NCBI GenBank assembly: GCA_030527685.1
Contig: JAUNAG010000001.1
Location: 1 to 52,155 of the forward strand
Length of the DNA: 52,155 nt
Source: Lachnospiraceae bacterium
GTDB taxonomy: Bacteria > Bacillota > Clostridia > Lachnospirales > Lachnospiraceae
Direction: 5' to 3'
Part shown: positions 1 through 7,941 of the stretch, piece after piece
How the letters are laid out: each line of letters opens with the position of its first letter
Numbering within the stretch: the stretch's first letter is position 1
Position numbers and translations under genes: made by a program
The notes under the pieces: model-generated
What the model was told of the DNA's origin: nothing
Database searches by the model: none
Seen by the model: only the letters and a program-made list of their open reading frames with translations

Positions 1-55
1 TGAGCAAAAAAAGCCATGGAGCGAAAGCGACAGGGCGATTTGCGAATGCAGGCGG

Positions 56-87
56 CGATTGCGGGAATGCGAAGCATGGAGCAATCG
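56..87. repeat. Nested palindromic element, copy 1
   Basis: The outer arms CGATTGC (56-62) and GCAATCG (81-87) enclose inner arms ATGC (67-70) and GCAT (74-77) around GAA. A second copy lies at 10828-10859, where an inner C-to-T change keeps a G-T pair. Two copies in separate intergenic regions suggest a small dispersed, structure-forming repeat. No function is known to me. Confidence 0.6.
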
Positions 88-188
88 ACTTTTAGAAGGA
101 GAAGAGCATATCAAGTCCCGCGGTGCGGGAATGCGAAGCATGGAGCAATCGACTTTTAGAAGGAGAAGGACATATCAAGTCCCGCGGT
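61..188. repeat. Two tandem 64-bp direct repeats
   Basis: Positions 61-124 and 125-188 match except for an AG/GA swap near the unit's 45th base. Each unit contains the GAATGCGAAGCATGG core and ends in TCCCGCGGT, which pairs with the GCGGGA of the next unit. Bases 12-60 look like a further degenerate copy. Identical unit length with no variable spacer argues against CRISPR. No convincing gene lies in 1-309; this array is the only structure I see there. Confidence 0.8.
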
Positions 189-309
189 GCGGCCATGACG
201 GAGTCATGCTGGTATTTTTAACGTACAGCTCAGGCGGTAAAGTAGTCATATCAGAAAGGGAAATAACAACAGAAAAAGAAAGAAGAACAGCAGGAAGGGA
301 GAACAAGAT

Positions 310-618
310 ATGAGCAGGCTGTATTTTACGCTGACCGGATGCAATCACTATTACGGAACGGATTTTTTAAAAAAGGGCATGACGCTGAAGCTGAAAAAAG
401 AGCCCGATAACGACTACGACAAAGAGGCGATTCAGGTAAAGCTTGAAGGTCTGGGAAAGATCGGCTATGTTGCAAACAGCACCGCCACAGTGAAGGGTGA
501 TGACTCCTTGTCAGCCGGCCGTTTGTATGACAAAATTGGGAAAAAGGCCAAAGCAAAGGTCGTACTTTTGCTTGCAGGCGGCGCCATCTGTGAAATCACA
601 AAGACAGGACTTAAGTAA
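310..618 (+). CDS. HIRAN-domain protein (stand-alone)
   Basis: This 102-residue protein consists almost entirely of a HIRAN domain. It shows the family pattern: an aromatic/Gly start, then KKGMTLKLKKEPDNDYDKEA near residues 21-40, then KIGYVANS near residues 50-57. HIRAN domains bind DNA ends or single-stranded DNA when fused to helicases such as HLTF. Short stand-alone versions in Firmicutes have no assigned role. There is no signal peptide or membrane segment. An AGGAAGGGAG ribosome site precedes the ATG. A decayed WYL regulator follows, and no partner nuclease or helicase is visible, though the left flank is cut off. The domain call is fairly sure; the function is unknown. Confidence 0.75.
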   Translation: MSRLYFTLTGCNHYYGTDFLKKGMTLKLKKEPDNDYDKEAIQVKLEGLGKIGYVANSTATVKGDDSLSAGRLYDKIGKKAKAKVVLLLAGGAICEITKTGLK

Positions 619-680
619 GTCCGGAACTGCATCTGCTGCAGCGCTGCCTTTTTAAAGCTGTACATAAGGAAGGGCAGGAT

Positions 681-1062
681 ATGTCGAGAGGAAGCAATCA
701 GAAACTGAAGCTCAGCTATCTGACCAGAATCATGCTGGCAAAGACCGACGAGGAACACGGTCTTACGATGCCGCAGATTCAGGCGGAACTGGAACGAATG
801 GGTGTCACTGCCGAGCGGAAAAGCATTTATACAGATCCGGTTTCCCAATTCCTACTGCGGTATTTTTATCGACCGGTTTGGAAAGGATATTACGTTTTTT
901 CCGGTTGATGAAGGCCACAGCAGACTGTCTGTGGACGTGGCAGTCAGCAATCAGTTCTTCGGATGGATCTTTGCGCTCGGTCCGGAGGTGAAGGTGGAAG
1001 GGCCGGAAGAGGTAACAGAGCAGATAAAAAAAGCTGCGGAGGCATTTATCAAAAATTATTGA
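681..1062 (+). pseudogene. WYL-family transcriptional regulator remnant
   Basis: The first part (from ATG 681, AGGAAGGGCAGG upstream) encodes a helix-turn-helix start, KLKLSYLTRIMLAKTDEEHG, continuing to KSIYTD near residue 52. This is the N-terminus of DeoR/WYL regulators. The sequence then runs, in another frame, into the typical WYL C-terminus: FIDRFGKDI, a VDEGH segment and SNQFFGWIFALGP, ending at 1062. The WYL core of roughly 170 residues is missing, and the two halves are out of frame around 830-870. An internal deletion with frameshift explains this. The first frame ends at 908. The product is probably non-functional, although a truncated HTH peptide could be made. Confidence 0.8.
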
Positions 1063-1100
1063 TCAGGGCTGCCCCCGCACTTCAGATGGAAGGATGGATG

Positions 1101-1134
1101 AATGCCGTATCCTGTGGGCGCAGGGTGCGGCATT
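1101..1134. terminator. Hairpin between convergent WYL remnant and degV
   Basis: AATGCCG/CGGCATT arms with an inner CCTG/CAGG pair form a stem beginning about 5 bases past the degV stop. On the plus strand a T-rich tract (GTTTGTTTTT) follows, so it best serves the plus-strand remnant and may also end the minus-strand operon. Confidence 0.5.
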
Positions 1135-1138
1135 GTTG

Positions 1139-1993
1139 TCAGTTTGTTTTTGCGAAAAATGCAAGTGCAATCGCACCGGGGCCGACATGGGTTCCGATGG
1201 CTGCCCCCAGATGAGAGATGCGCAGGCAGTCCTCGTGACCGCGCCACAGGCTTTCGCTGTCTTTGATATATTTCTGCAGAAAGGTATCGGTCAGGCCGGT
1301 ATAACCGAGACCCAGCGGGCGGGTAAAATCAATGCCCGGAGTGCTGCTGATCTCCTTCATCAGATAGTTATTTACATTCCTGGAGCCGCGAGCCTTGCCG
1401 ATTAAGGCAACCTTGCCGTCCAGAACGGAGACAACGGGCTTGATAGAGAGCATACCGCCTACAAAGGCTGCCGTACTTGAGATGCGGCCGCCTTTTTTGA
1501 GATATTCAAGAGAATCCAGAACGGCGATGATGTGCATATCCTGTTTTTCACGTTCCAGCTGTTCGGCAAGTTTTCCGGCATCTGTCTCGCCTTCCTGCAG
1601 AAGTTCCAGGGCGCGCAGGACCAGAGTCTGTTCTCCGACGGATACGCTCATACTGTCGATGACGAAGACTTTGCCCGGATAATCTGCAGCGGCGACCATC
1701 GCACTCTGCCAGGTTCCGGAAACATGAGCGGAGATCGTAATGGCCAGAACAGAGTCACCTGCGTCGATCGCTTCCTGAAAGGCTTCCTGAAAAGCGGCGG
1801 GAGAGACCAGACTGGTGGCGGGAAGCTCATCACTTTCAATCAGTTTCTCATAGAATTCTACGGGACTTAAGGTTACGCGGTCCAGATATTCGTCTTCTCC
1901 GAAACGCACGGACATAGGCAGTACGGTGAGATTCGGGAAGTTCTCTGCGGTGATATCCGAAGCGGAATCAGTGATAATACGGATCTTATTCAT
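1139..1993 (-). CDS. DegV family fatty-acid-binding protein
   Basis: This 284-residue cytosolic protein has the usual DegV length. DSASD sits at residues 9-13, PATSLVSP at 58-65 and SAHVSGTWQSA at 88-98, followed by SLEYLKKGGRIS and a C-terminal IGTHVGPGAIALAFF. In the family (FakB in Staphylococcus) such proteins bind one fatty acid, which a FakA kinase phosphorylates for membrane lipid synthesis. I chose the ATG at 1993 because the DegV fold starts there and AAAGGA precedes it. The start overlaps the marR stop (1986-1988), so the two are probably translationally coupled. No fakA is visible here. The family is sure; the lipid bound is unknown. Confidence 0.9.
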   Translation of the reverse strand: MNKIRIITDSASDITAENFPNLTVLPMSVRFGEDEYLDRVTLSPVEFYEKLIESDELPATSLVSPAAFQEAFQEAIDAGDSVLAITISAHVSGTWQSAMVAAADYPGKVFVIDSMSVSVGEQTLVLRALELLQEGETDAGKLAEQLEREKQDMHIIAVLDSLEYLKKGGRISSTAAFVGGMLSIKPVVSVLDGKVALIGKARGSRNVNNYLMKEISSTPGIDFTRPLGLGYTGLTDTFLQKYIKDSESLWRGHEDCLRISHLGAAIGTHVGPGAIALAFFAKTN

Positions 1994-2450
1994 TGATATC
2001 GGGAATTCCTTTCTTACTGAGTTCGCGAAGATTGGAAACAATGGAATCAAGGGAGGCATAGAAGATCTCCCGGTGCTCCGGGGAGAGATCTTTACCGGCG
2101 ATATTGACAGCTAAGGCAGCGCGCTGTTTCACAGCGTCAGCAATGCGCAGACCTTCATCAGTCAGCCGGTAGATGCCGTTATAAAGATGCTGATGAGAGC
2201 CCTCTTTAACGACCAGCCCTTTTGTCTCCATCAGAGCCAGCATGCGAGAGACATCTGCTTTATCTCTACCGCTGTATTCGCAGAGCTGAGATGCGGTCAG
2301 GCCTTCCGGGTGGCTGCTGGAGAGCAGTGAAAAGTAGAGAGCATGAGAGGATTTCAGATCATGTTTCAGCATCTCTTCGGTGGTCAGCTTTTTTAAAAAG
2401 CGGTTGATTTCATTATTGGCAAGAGAAAAACGTTCGAATCGATCGATCAT
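1986..2450 (-). CDS. MarR family transcriptional regulator
   Basis: This 154-residue winged-helix protein has MarR architecture: an N-terminal dimer helix, the recognition region LTASQLCEYSGRDKADVSRM near residues 54-73, and a wing with LVVKEGSHQHLYNGIYRLTDEG. An AGGAGGAAC ribosome site precedes the start. It is first in a two-gene operon with degV, overlapping it by 8 bases, which suggests it responds to or controls lipid metabolism. Two palindromes in its own upstream region (2477-2494 and 2514-2529) are likely autoregulatory operators. The effector is unknown, and FabT-like control of fatty acid genes is only an analogy. Confidence 0.88.
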   Translation of the reverse strand: MIDRFERFSLANNEINRFLKKLTTEEMLKHDLKSSHALYFSLLSSSHPEGLTASQLCEYSGRDKADVSRMLALMETKGLVVKEGSHQHLYNGIYRLTDEGLRIADAVKQRAALAVNIAGKDLSPEHREIFYASLDSIVSNLRELSKKGIPDINE

Positions 2451-2476
2451 TTTTGTTCCTCCTGAGAATTTTCAAT

Positions 2477-2529
2477 TTGTTGAAAAATCAACAAGTATGG
2501 TTTAACAAAAAGATGTTGAAATGTCAACA
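2477..2529 (-). promoter_or_regulatory. Twin palindromic operators of marR-degV
   Basis: TTGTTGA-N4-TCAACAA (2477-2494) and TGTTGA-N4-TCAACA (2514-2529) share the same half site, with centres 36 bp apart. On the minus strand the upstream one contains a TTGACA -35-like sequence. Binding by the MarR dimer would therefore block marR-degV transcription. The repeats are seen directly; the regulator assignment is inferred. Confidence 0.65.
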
Positions 2530-2607
2530 AGTTTTGCGAGGAAATTTTAAAACAGGAAAATCACAATAAACAGGAAGCGCGTAAGCAGTGACATTGGAGA
2601 AAAGTAA

Positions 2608-2638
2608 GAGCAGCTGTCCCGGAAAAGGACAGCTGCTC
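2608..2638 (-). terminator. Terminator after the 5'-nucleotidase gene
   Basis: A perfect 12-bp stem (GAGCAGCTGTCC and its complement) with a 7-base loop lies about 50 bases past the nucleotidase stop. On the minus strand TTACTTTTCTCC follows it. Confidence 0.7.
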
Positions 2639-2687
2639 GCTGTGTCTGTAAGAGAATATATGAAATTTATAAGCTGCGAAGCGGAGT

Positions 2688-4355
2688 TTATTCTGCTTCA
2701 ACTGCCACGATTCGGCCCTGGCCGTAAGGCTCGGCGTAATCATCAGCCACAACGCCGCCCAGTGTGCCGGTGATGTAGTCGATCAGAACCTGGTTGTCGA
2801 GCTTTACAGATTCCTGAAGAACGTTGCAGCCCTGGAACATGGTGTAGCCGTCGCCGTTGTTCAGAAGCATGTAATCGTGAGATGCCAGTGTGTAGGTCTT
2901 TTCAAGATCGAGCGGTTCGCCGCCGACCATGACGTTCTGTACACGATAATCGCCGTCGACACCTGTAAAGAGACCGTTTTCATCGCTTGTGCAGGAGGTT
3001 TCGATATCGGTGTGAATCTCATAGGTCAGACCTGCAACCTGCAGGAAGCCGCCGTTTTCTTCAGGAACAACACGTGCTCCCCATTCGAGTGCATCCAGAA
3101 CCTGCTGGCCGGTGACTTCGATCACGGTCATCATATTTCCGAACGGATGAACCTTGAGAATTTCTTCATACGTGATATCTCCGGCAGGGATGCTGACGCG
3201 GATACCGCCGCCGTTGACGAAGGCAATATCGGCACCGGACTGATCCAGATAAGCATCTGCGCAGAGGTCACCGAGATTGGTTTCTGCATTGCGGATGATG
3301 CGGATCGGATTGCCTTCAGCTGTCTTTGCTTCCGGATCGTTGATGGTCAGATCCACACTTGTCTTTGCAACGACTTCATTCAGCTTTTCGTCCAGATTTG
3401 CACGTGCCTGTGAGACCGGCTCGCTGAGTGCGTTGTCGAGTCCCAGGAGGGCAGGAGCGGACACATCATTTGTCCAGGAATAGAGACCGTTGGACAGGGA
3501 ACCGTCTTCAGCTGAAATGCGGATGTAGCCGACGCCCTGCATCTTGGTGCCGCAGCCGGAGCGGAGAACATCTTCGCCGTCCTTGTTCTGCATGGTTACC
3601 TGATCAGTGTCGTGGCTGTGGCCGTCGACCATTGCATCGATGCCTGTTGTGTTCGAAAGAACATCTGCATAGGTCCACGGAGCGCATTCTGCTTCATTGC
3701 CGAGATGGCCCATCAGAATGACATAGTCGGCACCGTCTGCTCTCGCATCATCGACTGCAGTCTGCACTGCCGAATAGAGAGCCTCGCCGGTATCGTCCTG
3801 CATGAAACCGTAGATGAAGTTGCCGTCGTCATCCATGAAATACTTCGGAGTGGAGGTAACGAGGGTCTTCGGAGTGGTGACACCGACGAAGGCAATTCTT
3901 GCGTCATCGATATCGAAGATCACATAGGGGTCAAAGACCAGCTCGCCGTCCTTATTGAAGTTGCAGCTGATATAGGGGAATTCCGCAAGTTCGGTGAGCT
4001 CCAGGAAACGATCCATGCCGTAATCGAATTCATGATTTCCCGGAATAGCGACGTCATACTGCAGGGCGTTCATCAGGGTAATGATTTCCTCGCCCTTACT
4101 CATCGTTCCGATCGGCTCGCCCTGGATGGAGTCGCCGTCATCGACGAGCAGCACAGTATTTCCGGCAGCCTGCAGATTGGCAGCAATGCTTTCCAGTCCT
4201 ACATAGCCCCAGTTCTGATCGATTCCGCAGTGCACGTCGCTGGTGAAAAGAACAATGACATCCTGAGAAAGACCGGTGGACTCTGCGTCCGCCGCAAAGA
4301 CCGGTGCGGTGCAGAGCATGGAGAGAGACAAGATGACAGGTAGAAACTTTTTCAT
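2688..4355 (-). CDS. Secreted 5'-nucleotidase / metallophosphoesterase
   Basis: This 555-residue exported enzyme of the UshA/5'-nucleotidase family should release phosphate from nucleotides outside the cell. Residues 1-22 form a signal peptide ending in VFAA, with no lipobox cysteine. The metallophosphatase domain shows SDVHCG, DDGDSIQGEP, GNHEFDYG and GHSHDTDQ (metal-binding Asp, Asn and His). The C-terminal domain carries NLGDLCADAYLD and FVNGGGIR, which bind the nucleoside. I chose the ATG at 4355 because the signal peptide begins there and AAAGGAG precedes it. No LPxTG anchor or transmembrane tail is visible, so it may be released. It is monocistronic and divergent from the MFS gene. DVHCG replaces the usual DxHG; the exact substrate is unsure. 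Confidence 0.9.
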   Translation of the reverse strand: MKKFLPVILSLSMLCTAPVFAADAESTGLSQDVIVLFTSDVHCGIDQNWGYVGLESIAANLQAAGNTVLLVDDGDSIQGEPIGTMSKGEEIITLMNALQYDVAIPGNHEFDYGMDRFLELTELAEFPYISCNFNKDGELVFDPYVIFDIDDARIAFVGVTTPKTLVTSTPKYFMDDDGNFIYGFMQDDTGEALYSAVQTAVDDARADGADYVILMGHLGNEAECAPWTYADVLSNTTGIDAMVDGHSHDTDQVTMQNKDGEDVLRSGCGTKMQGVGYIRISAEDGSLSNGLYSWTNDVSAPALLGLDNALSEPVSQARANLDEKLNEVVAKTSVDLTINDPEAKTAEGNPIRIIRNAETNLGDLCADAYLDQSGADIAFVNGGGIRVSIPAGDITYEEILKVHPFGNMMTVIEVTGQQVLDALEWGARVVPEENGGFLQVAGLTYEIHTDIETSCTSDENGLFTGVDGDYRVQNVMVGGEPLDLEKTYTLASHDYMLLNNGDGYTMFQGCNVLQESVKLDNQVLIDYITGTLGGVVADDYAEPYGQGRIVAVEAE

Positions 4356-4405
4356 AGGCAGCTCCTTTCTTGAATAGTATGCTCGTTTTGCGGGCGACTT
4401 TTGAA

Positions 4406-4437
4406 TTGGCATATAAAATTGCCTGTCTTTATATTAT
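4406..4437 (+). promoter_or_regulatory. Possible promoter of the MFS gene
   Basis: TTGGCA (4406-4411) lies 17 bases before TTATAT (4429-4434), in the AT-rich gap between the divergent nucleotidase and transporter genes. The match is moderate, and TATTAT at 4432 is an alternative -10. Confidence 0.35.
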
Positions 4438-4573
4438 AGTGCGTCAATTCAAAACGGTAAATATGAAGAAGATGAATATTATTTATAGAGATGTTGAAGA
4501 TTTGACTCCTTTGTGTTTCTGCTATGATAGCCGGATAGGGTGGATAGAAAATGCAGCGGAGGACGGGAAGCTG

Positions 4574-5818
4574 ATGAAATCGAAAAATATCTTCTACGGT
4601 TGGTACATTGTGGCGGCAACCTGGTTTATTTATCTTGCGCTGACTTCTGTCACGACTTATGGCGGCAGCGTCGTCACAACGCATCTGGTTCTCGACCGAG
4701 GGTGGAGCGAGAGCATTGTCGGTTACCAGAATGCATTCCTTTATGCAGCAATAGCAGTTGTCTCGATACCGACAGGTGTACTCGCACGTAAAAAGGGTGT
4801 GAAATTTCTGTACATCATAAGCGCACTTCTTGGCGGAGGCACCTGTATCTTATTCTATCTGACCAATGTGCCTTATCTGCTTTACATCGGTGCTTACTTC
4901 TTTTTTGGAAGCAGTATTGCGATGGGGGGACATGTGACCGCACCGGTTATGATGGATTCCTGGTTTGACCGCAGAAAGTCACTGGCGATGGCTATTGTTA
5001 TGACAGGAGGAGGGATCGGAGGTTTCTTCATCCCGCAGGTGGTGGAGAAACTTTATTCGGCCTTTGATGCAAGAACGTGCTGGCTGTTTATGGGAATTGT
5101 GGAACTGGCTGCACTGGTACCGATTATACTGGTGGAACGCAATTCGCCGCAGGAAGTCGGAGAGGTTCGCGATGGTATTGAATGGAATAAGAACCATTCG
5201 AGGCCGGCAGATGCGAAAAAGCCGGCAGCAAAGTCACATATGACGCTGTCAGAGGCCTGCCGCACCGGAACTTTTGTAAAAATTGCTGTGAGCAATACGG
5301 CTTTCCGCATTGCACAGAACGTGTTTATGGCCTATGCAATGCTTCACATGATTCATAAAGGACTTCCGTCAGCAGCGGCAGTAACAGTTATCTCCTGCTC
5401 CAATATTTTAAATATGACGGGAAGACTGTCGGTACCGTTTATCGAAAAGCTTGGCATAAAGAAAAATGCAATTGCAGCCGGCAGCTTTTCACTCATGCTG
5501 ATCGGTCTGCTGCTTTTTGCATTTTCAGAAAAAATCATGATACTGCTGCCGGCAGGCGGCATGGCCGGTTTTGCCACCGGAATCATGATGACACTCGCTC
5601 CGCTCCTTCTTTCGGAATACGGAGAAGAGGCCTATTTCAGTGAGCAGTACGGAATGCTGAATACCATTTCATTTGCCTGCATGATTGTGACACCGCTTCT
5701 TGTGTCGGGATCGGCCTCTCTGTTCGGCGATTATAAGCCGACTTTCCTTGTACTGGCAGCTGCCTGCGGCGTATCGGCCCTTCTTTCCGGCACACTGAAG
5801 CGGAAGGCTGTGCAGTAA
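4574..5818 (+). CDS. OFA-family MFS transporter
   Basis: This 414-residue membrane protein has about 12 hydrophobic segments and begins FYGWYIVAATWFIYLAL, the hallmark opening of the oxalate/formate antiporter (OFA) group. The region after TM2 has VLARKKGVKFLY, similar to the MFS loop 2-3 signature, and a central hydrophilic loop of about 45 residues sits near 195-240. I chose the ATG at 4574 because GGAGGA precedes it and TM1 starts directly after. OFA members move small organic acids, but substrates differ widely and nothing here identifies one. A strong terminator follows, so it is probably monocistronic. Confidence 0.85.
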   Translation: MKSKNIFYGWYIVAATWFIYLALTSVTTYGGSVVTTHLVLDRGWSESIVGYQNAFLYAAIAVVSIPTGVLARKKGVKFLYIISALLGGGTCILFYLTNVPYLLYIGAYFFFGSSIAMGGHVTAPVMMDSWFDRRKSLAMAIVMTGGGIGGFFIPQVVEKLYSAFDARTCWLFMGIVELAALVPIILVERNSPQEVGEVRDGIEWNKNHSRPADAKKPAAKSHMTLSEACRTGTFVKIAVSNTAFRIAQNVFMAYAMLHMIHKGLPSAAAVTVISCSNILNMTGRLSVPFIEKLGIKKNAIAAGSFSLMLIGLLLFAFSEKIMILLPAGGMAGFATGIMMTLAPLLLSEYGEEAYFSEQYGMLNTISFACMIVTPLLVSGSASLFGDYKPTFLVLAAACGVSALLSGTLKRKAVQ

Positions 5819-5830
5819 AAAGATAAAAAC

Positions 5831-5870
5831 AAAAAGATCCGGAAACCCGCGGTGGTTTCCGGATCTTTTT
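5831..5870. terminator. Bidirectional terminator between MFS and vanY-like genes
   Basis: AAAAAGATCCGGAAACC pairs perfectly with GGTTTCCGGATCTTTTT around CGCGGT. A-rich and T-rich flanks serve both strands, ending the MFS gene and possibly the minus-strand carboxypeptidase gene. Confidence 0.85.
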
Positions 5871-5952
5871 ATGAGTATGCAAAATCCATAGATCCTCTTA
5901 TGGTCGAGAGCATGGGAGAGTTGAAGTCCGCTTGCAGACTTTGTCCGGGAAC

Positions 5953-6843
5953 TTAAGATTTCAGTTCCGTATACTCCTCCAGGCAGAGATTTTTGCTTTT
6001 CATCTCTTTTGCGGCCTCGACTCCGACATAGCGGTAGTGCCAGGGCTCGTTGGAGATGCCGGTGATGTCGATCTTGTCCTCGGCATAGCGCTTTACGAAG
6101 CCGTACTCATCGGAATGCTCATACAGCCAGGCATAAAGTGCCTGTGTGCCTTCCTCGGAGGAATCGGAATTGATGTCGACGGCAAGTCCCAGTTCATGCT
6201 CGCTTGTGCCGGGAAGTGCGACGTAGTCGCGGGTCAGTTTTTCAGCTTCTTCCTGTGATTTTCCTTCATCGAGATAGCGCTGAATGCGCTCATCATAGAG
6301 TTTCTGCTGATCTTCGGTGGTGCGGTAGCCTTCCCGGACAAAAAGCGAGAGTCCTTCACTGCGGGCCGCATCGAACATGGCCTGCAGGGAGGGATAAATT
6401 CTCCGGTCAATCTTCCTGCCGTTCGAAAGCTCCAGAAGGTCTACGGTGTATCCGTCCGGCACGGGATGTGAGGTATTAACCAGAAGCAGTGCCCAGTCAT
6501 TTTCGGAGGCTGAAGCCGCAGAACCGCCGGTCTGATTTGTGTCTGCAGGAGTCGGGGTAAGGGTCGAAACAGCTGCAGCAGCTGCCGGATCTGATGCAGG
6601 GGAGGCGTCTGATGTAACAGCTGTTCCTGCAGCATCCGGACTGCCGGATGTATTTCCCGAAACGGAAGTTTCGGAGACTGCAGTGGTCGGGACAGTGCCG
6701 ACAATGCGCGCGCTGTCAGCAGCCTGCTCTCTTCGGATGAATACAAGACATAGAATGCTGAGAACGAGTATCAGGCTCAGGCAGAGGATCAGAATCGGTG
6801 CATTGCTTCTGTATACAGGCTTTCTTTTTCTTCTCTTCTTCAT
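5953..6843 (-). CDS. M15B D-alanyl-D-alanine carboxypeptidase (VanY-like)
   Basis: This 296-residue protein has a basic start, one membrane anchor (about 15-35), a Ser/Thr/Ala/Pro-rich linker to about residue 110, and a VanY-type peptidase domain. The domain shows EGYRTTEDQQKLYDERI, the zinc motif SEHELGLAVDI (His and Asp ligands) and EPWHYRYVG (His ligand). It should trim the terminal D-Ala of peptidoglycan stem peptides at the outer membrane face. A weak GGGG ribosome site precedes the start. No VanR/S or vancomycin-resistance genes are adjacent, so a cell-wall housekeeping role is likelier than glycopeptide resistance. Confidence 0.9.
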   Translation of the reverse strand: MKKRRKRKPVYRSNAPILILCLSLILVLSILCLVFIRREQAADSARIVGTVPTTAVSETSVSGNTSGSPDAAGTAVTSDASPASDPAAAAAVSTLTPTPADTNQTGGSAASASENDWALLLVNTSHPVPDGYTVDLLELSNGRKIDRRIYPSLQAMFDAARSEGLSLFVREGYRTTEDQQKLYDERIQRYLDEGKSQEEAEKLTRDYVALPGTSEHELGLAVDINSDSSEEGTQALYAWLYEHSDEYGFVKRYAEDKIDITGISNEPWHYRYVGVEAAKEMKSKNLCLEEYTELKS

Positions 6844-6981
6844 AATTGCCCCTATAAATCCGGCTGCAGGCGACTCCTGATTTTATGAGTCGATAGCAGC
6901 TGGTCTCCTTTCGATTAAGCAGGAAAGCAGCGGTTTTATAAATTGTCATTTCATTATAGCAGGAAGGGAGAGGAAGTGTGC

Positions 6982-7021
6982 AATTAACTTCTATGTAAAG
7001 TTCTTTACATAGAAGTTAATT
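6982..7021. promoter_or_regulatory. Perfect 40-bp palindrome (operator 1)
   Basis: Two 19-base arms (6982-7000 and 7003-7021) are exact reverse complements around TT. The core CTATGTAAAG-TT-CTTTACATAG recurs, nearly intact, at 7032-7065. No T-run follows, so an operator is likelier than a terminator. The TTGACA -35 box (7020-7025) overlaps its right end. Confidence 0.75.
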
Positions 7022-7031
7022 GACAAACGAA

Positions 7032-7065
7032 AAACTTCTGTGTAAAGTTCTTTACATAGAAGTTT
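7032..7065. promoter_or_regulatory. Second palindrome covering the -10 region (operator 2)
   Basis: Arms of 16 bases (7032-7047 and 7050-7065) pair with one G-T mismatch and repeat the core of operator 1 about 47 bp downstream. The -10-like TAAAGT (7043-7048), 17 bases after TTGACA, lies inside it. Binding here would shut off the HTH/ART-like gene, probably by autorepression. Confidence 0.72.
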
Positions 7066-7083
7066 GTACGTGAGGGAAAAAAT

Positions 7084-7941
7084 ATGGAATTTATGATCCG
7101 GCAGGATATTGATAGTGTTCTGGAAATCACAGATTCAACGATGGAGGAACTGGCGCAGGAGCTTGGAGTAAGCAGGGCAACAGTCAGCAGCTGGGTTAAT
7201 CGTAAGAGCCGTGTTTCCGAGATGCATATGGATGTATTTTATCAATATGCATACAGAAAAGGGATTAGATTAAACAAGATAAAAGAACAATTTTATCGCG
7301 AGGATATAGTGCATCAGGATGAGTTGCTGCTTTTTCACGGAGCCAAAACAGGGATAGACGGGAAGCTGAGACTTGATTGTAATAAAAGAATTAACGATTT
7401 CGGAAATGGATTTTATTGCGGAGAAAGTCTGGAACAATCATCCATGTTTGTGGCAACTCATCCGAAGTCATGCCTCTATATGCTGAAGTTCCGTCCGGCG
7501 CAGCTGAAATGCAAAAGTTATGGAGTTGACCGGGAATGGATGCTGACAATTGCGTATTTCAGAGGAAGACTGGAAGAGTATCAGGATACAGAAACTGTAA
7601 GAAAGCTGGCAGCAGCGACAGAAAACGTTGATTATATAGTGGCTCCGATTGCTGATAACCGGATGTTTGAAATCATAGACAGCTTCATTGACGGTGAAAT
7701 AACGGATGAGCAGTGTCGGCATTGCCTGTCTGCAACAAATCTCGGTATGCAGTATGTTTTTGTGAGTGAAAAGGCATTGGCCGGAATAGAACTGCTGGAG
7801 CGGTGTTATCTGACTGAGCAGGAAAAAGAAGAGTATCTGAATGCGAGACAGGAAAGTTTCAGGATGAATATGGATAAAGTGAAGCTTGCCAGAAGACAGT
7901 ACAGAAATCAGGGTGAATATATAGAGGATATTGTAAAGTGA
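7084..7941 (+). CDS. HTH-DUF3990 protein (ADP-ribosyltransferase-like)
   Basis: This 285-residue protein joins a helix-turn-helix (about 13-42, MEELAQELGVSRATVSSWV) to a DUF3990-like domain. That domain shows LLLFHGAK (His85), INDFGNGFYCG (Tyr111), VDYIVAPIADNRMFEIID near 184-200 and LGMQYVF (Gln223). DUF3990 resembles the ADP-ribosyltransferase fold with an H-Y-[EQ] type active site; catalysis here is inferred. The HTH probably binds the two upstream palindromes. The stop overlaps the next gene by four bases (GTGA), so the two are coupled. The arrangement suggests a toxin-antitoxin or defence pair with the repressor fused to the effector. The base composition is more AT-rich than the flanking genes, consistent with transfer. 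Confidence 0.75.
   Translation: MEFMIRQDIDSVLEITDSTMEELAQELGVSRATVSSWVNRKSRVSEMHMDVFYQYAYRKGIRLNKIKEQFYREDIVHQDELLLFHGAKTGIDGKLRLDCNKRINDFGNGFYCGESLEQSSMFVATHPKSCLYMLKFRPAQLKCKSYGVDREWMLTIAYFRGRLEEYQDTETVRKLAAATENVDYIVAPIADNRMFEIIDSFIDGEITDEQCRHCLSATNLGMQYVFVSEKALAGIELLERCYLTEQEKEEYLNARQESFRMNMDKVKLARRQYRNQGEYIEDIVK

Noticed and set aside
61-188. Possible CRISPR array
   Set aside because: The two units are 64 bp and identical end to end, with no variable spacers and no cas genes.
59-313. 84-codon frame across the tandem repeats
   Set aside because: It is repeat-derived, has no ribosome site or domain, and ends at the HIRAN gene start.
5953-6843. Vancomycin-resistance determinant
   Set aside because: VanY-like peptidases are common housekeeping enzymes, and no van ligase or regulator genes are nearby.
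6982-7065. Palindromes as transcription terminators of the VanY-like gene or upstream transcript
   Set aside because: There is no T-run on either side, the gene they adjoin is divergent, and a promoter overlaps them. Operators fit better.
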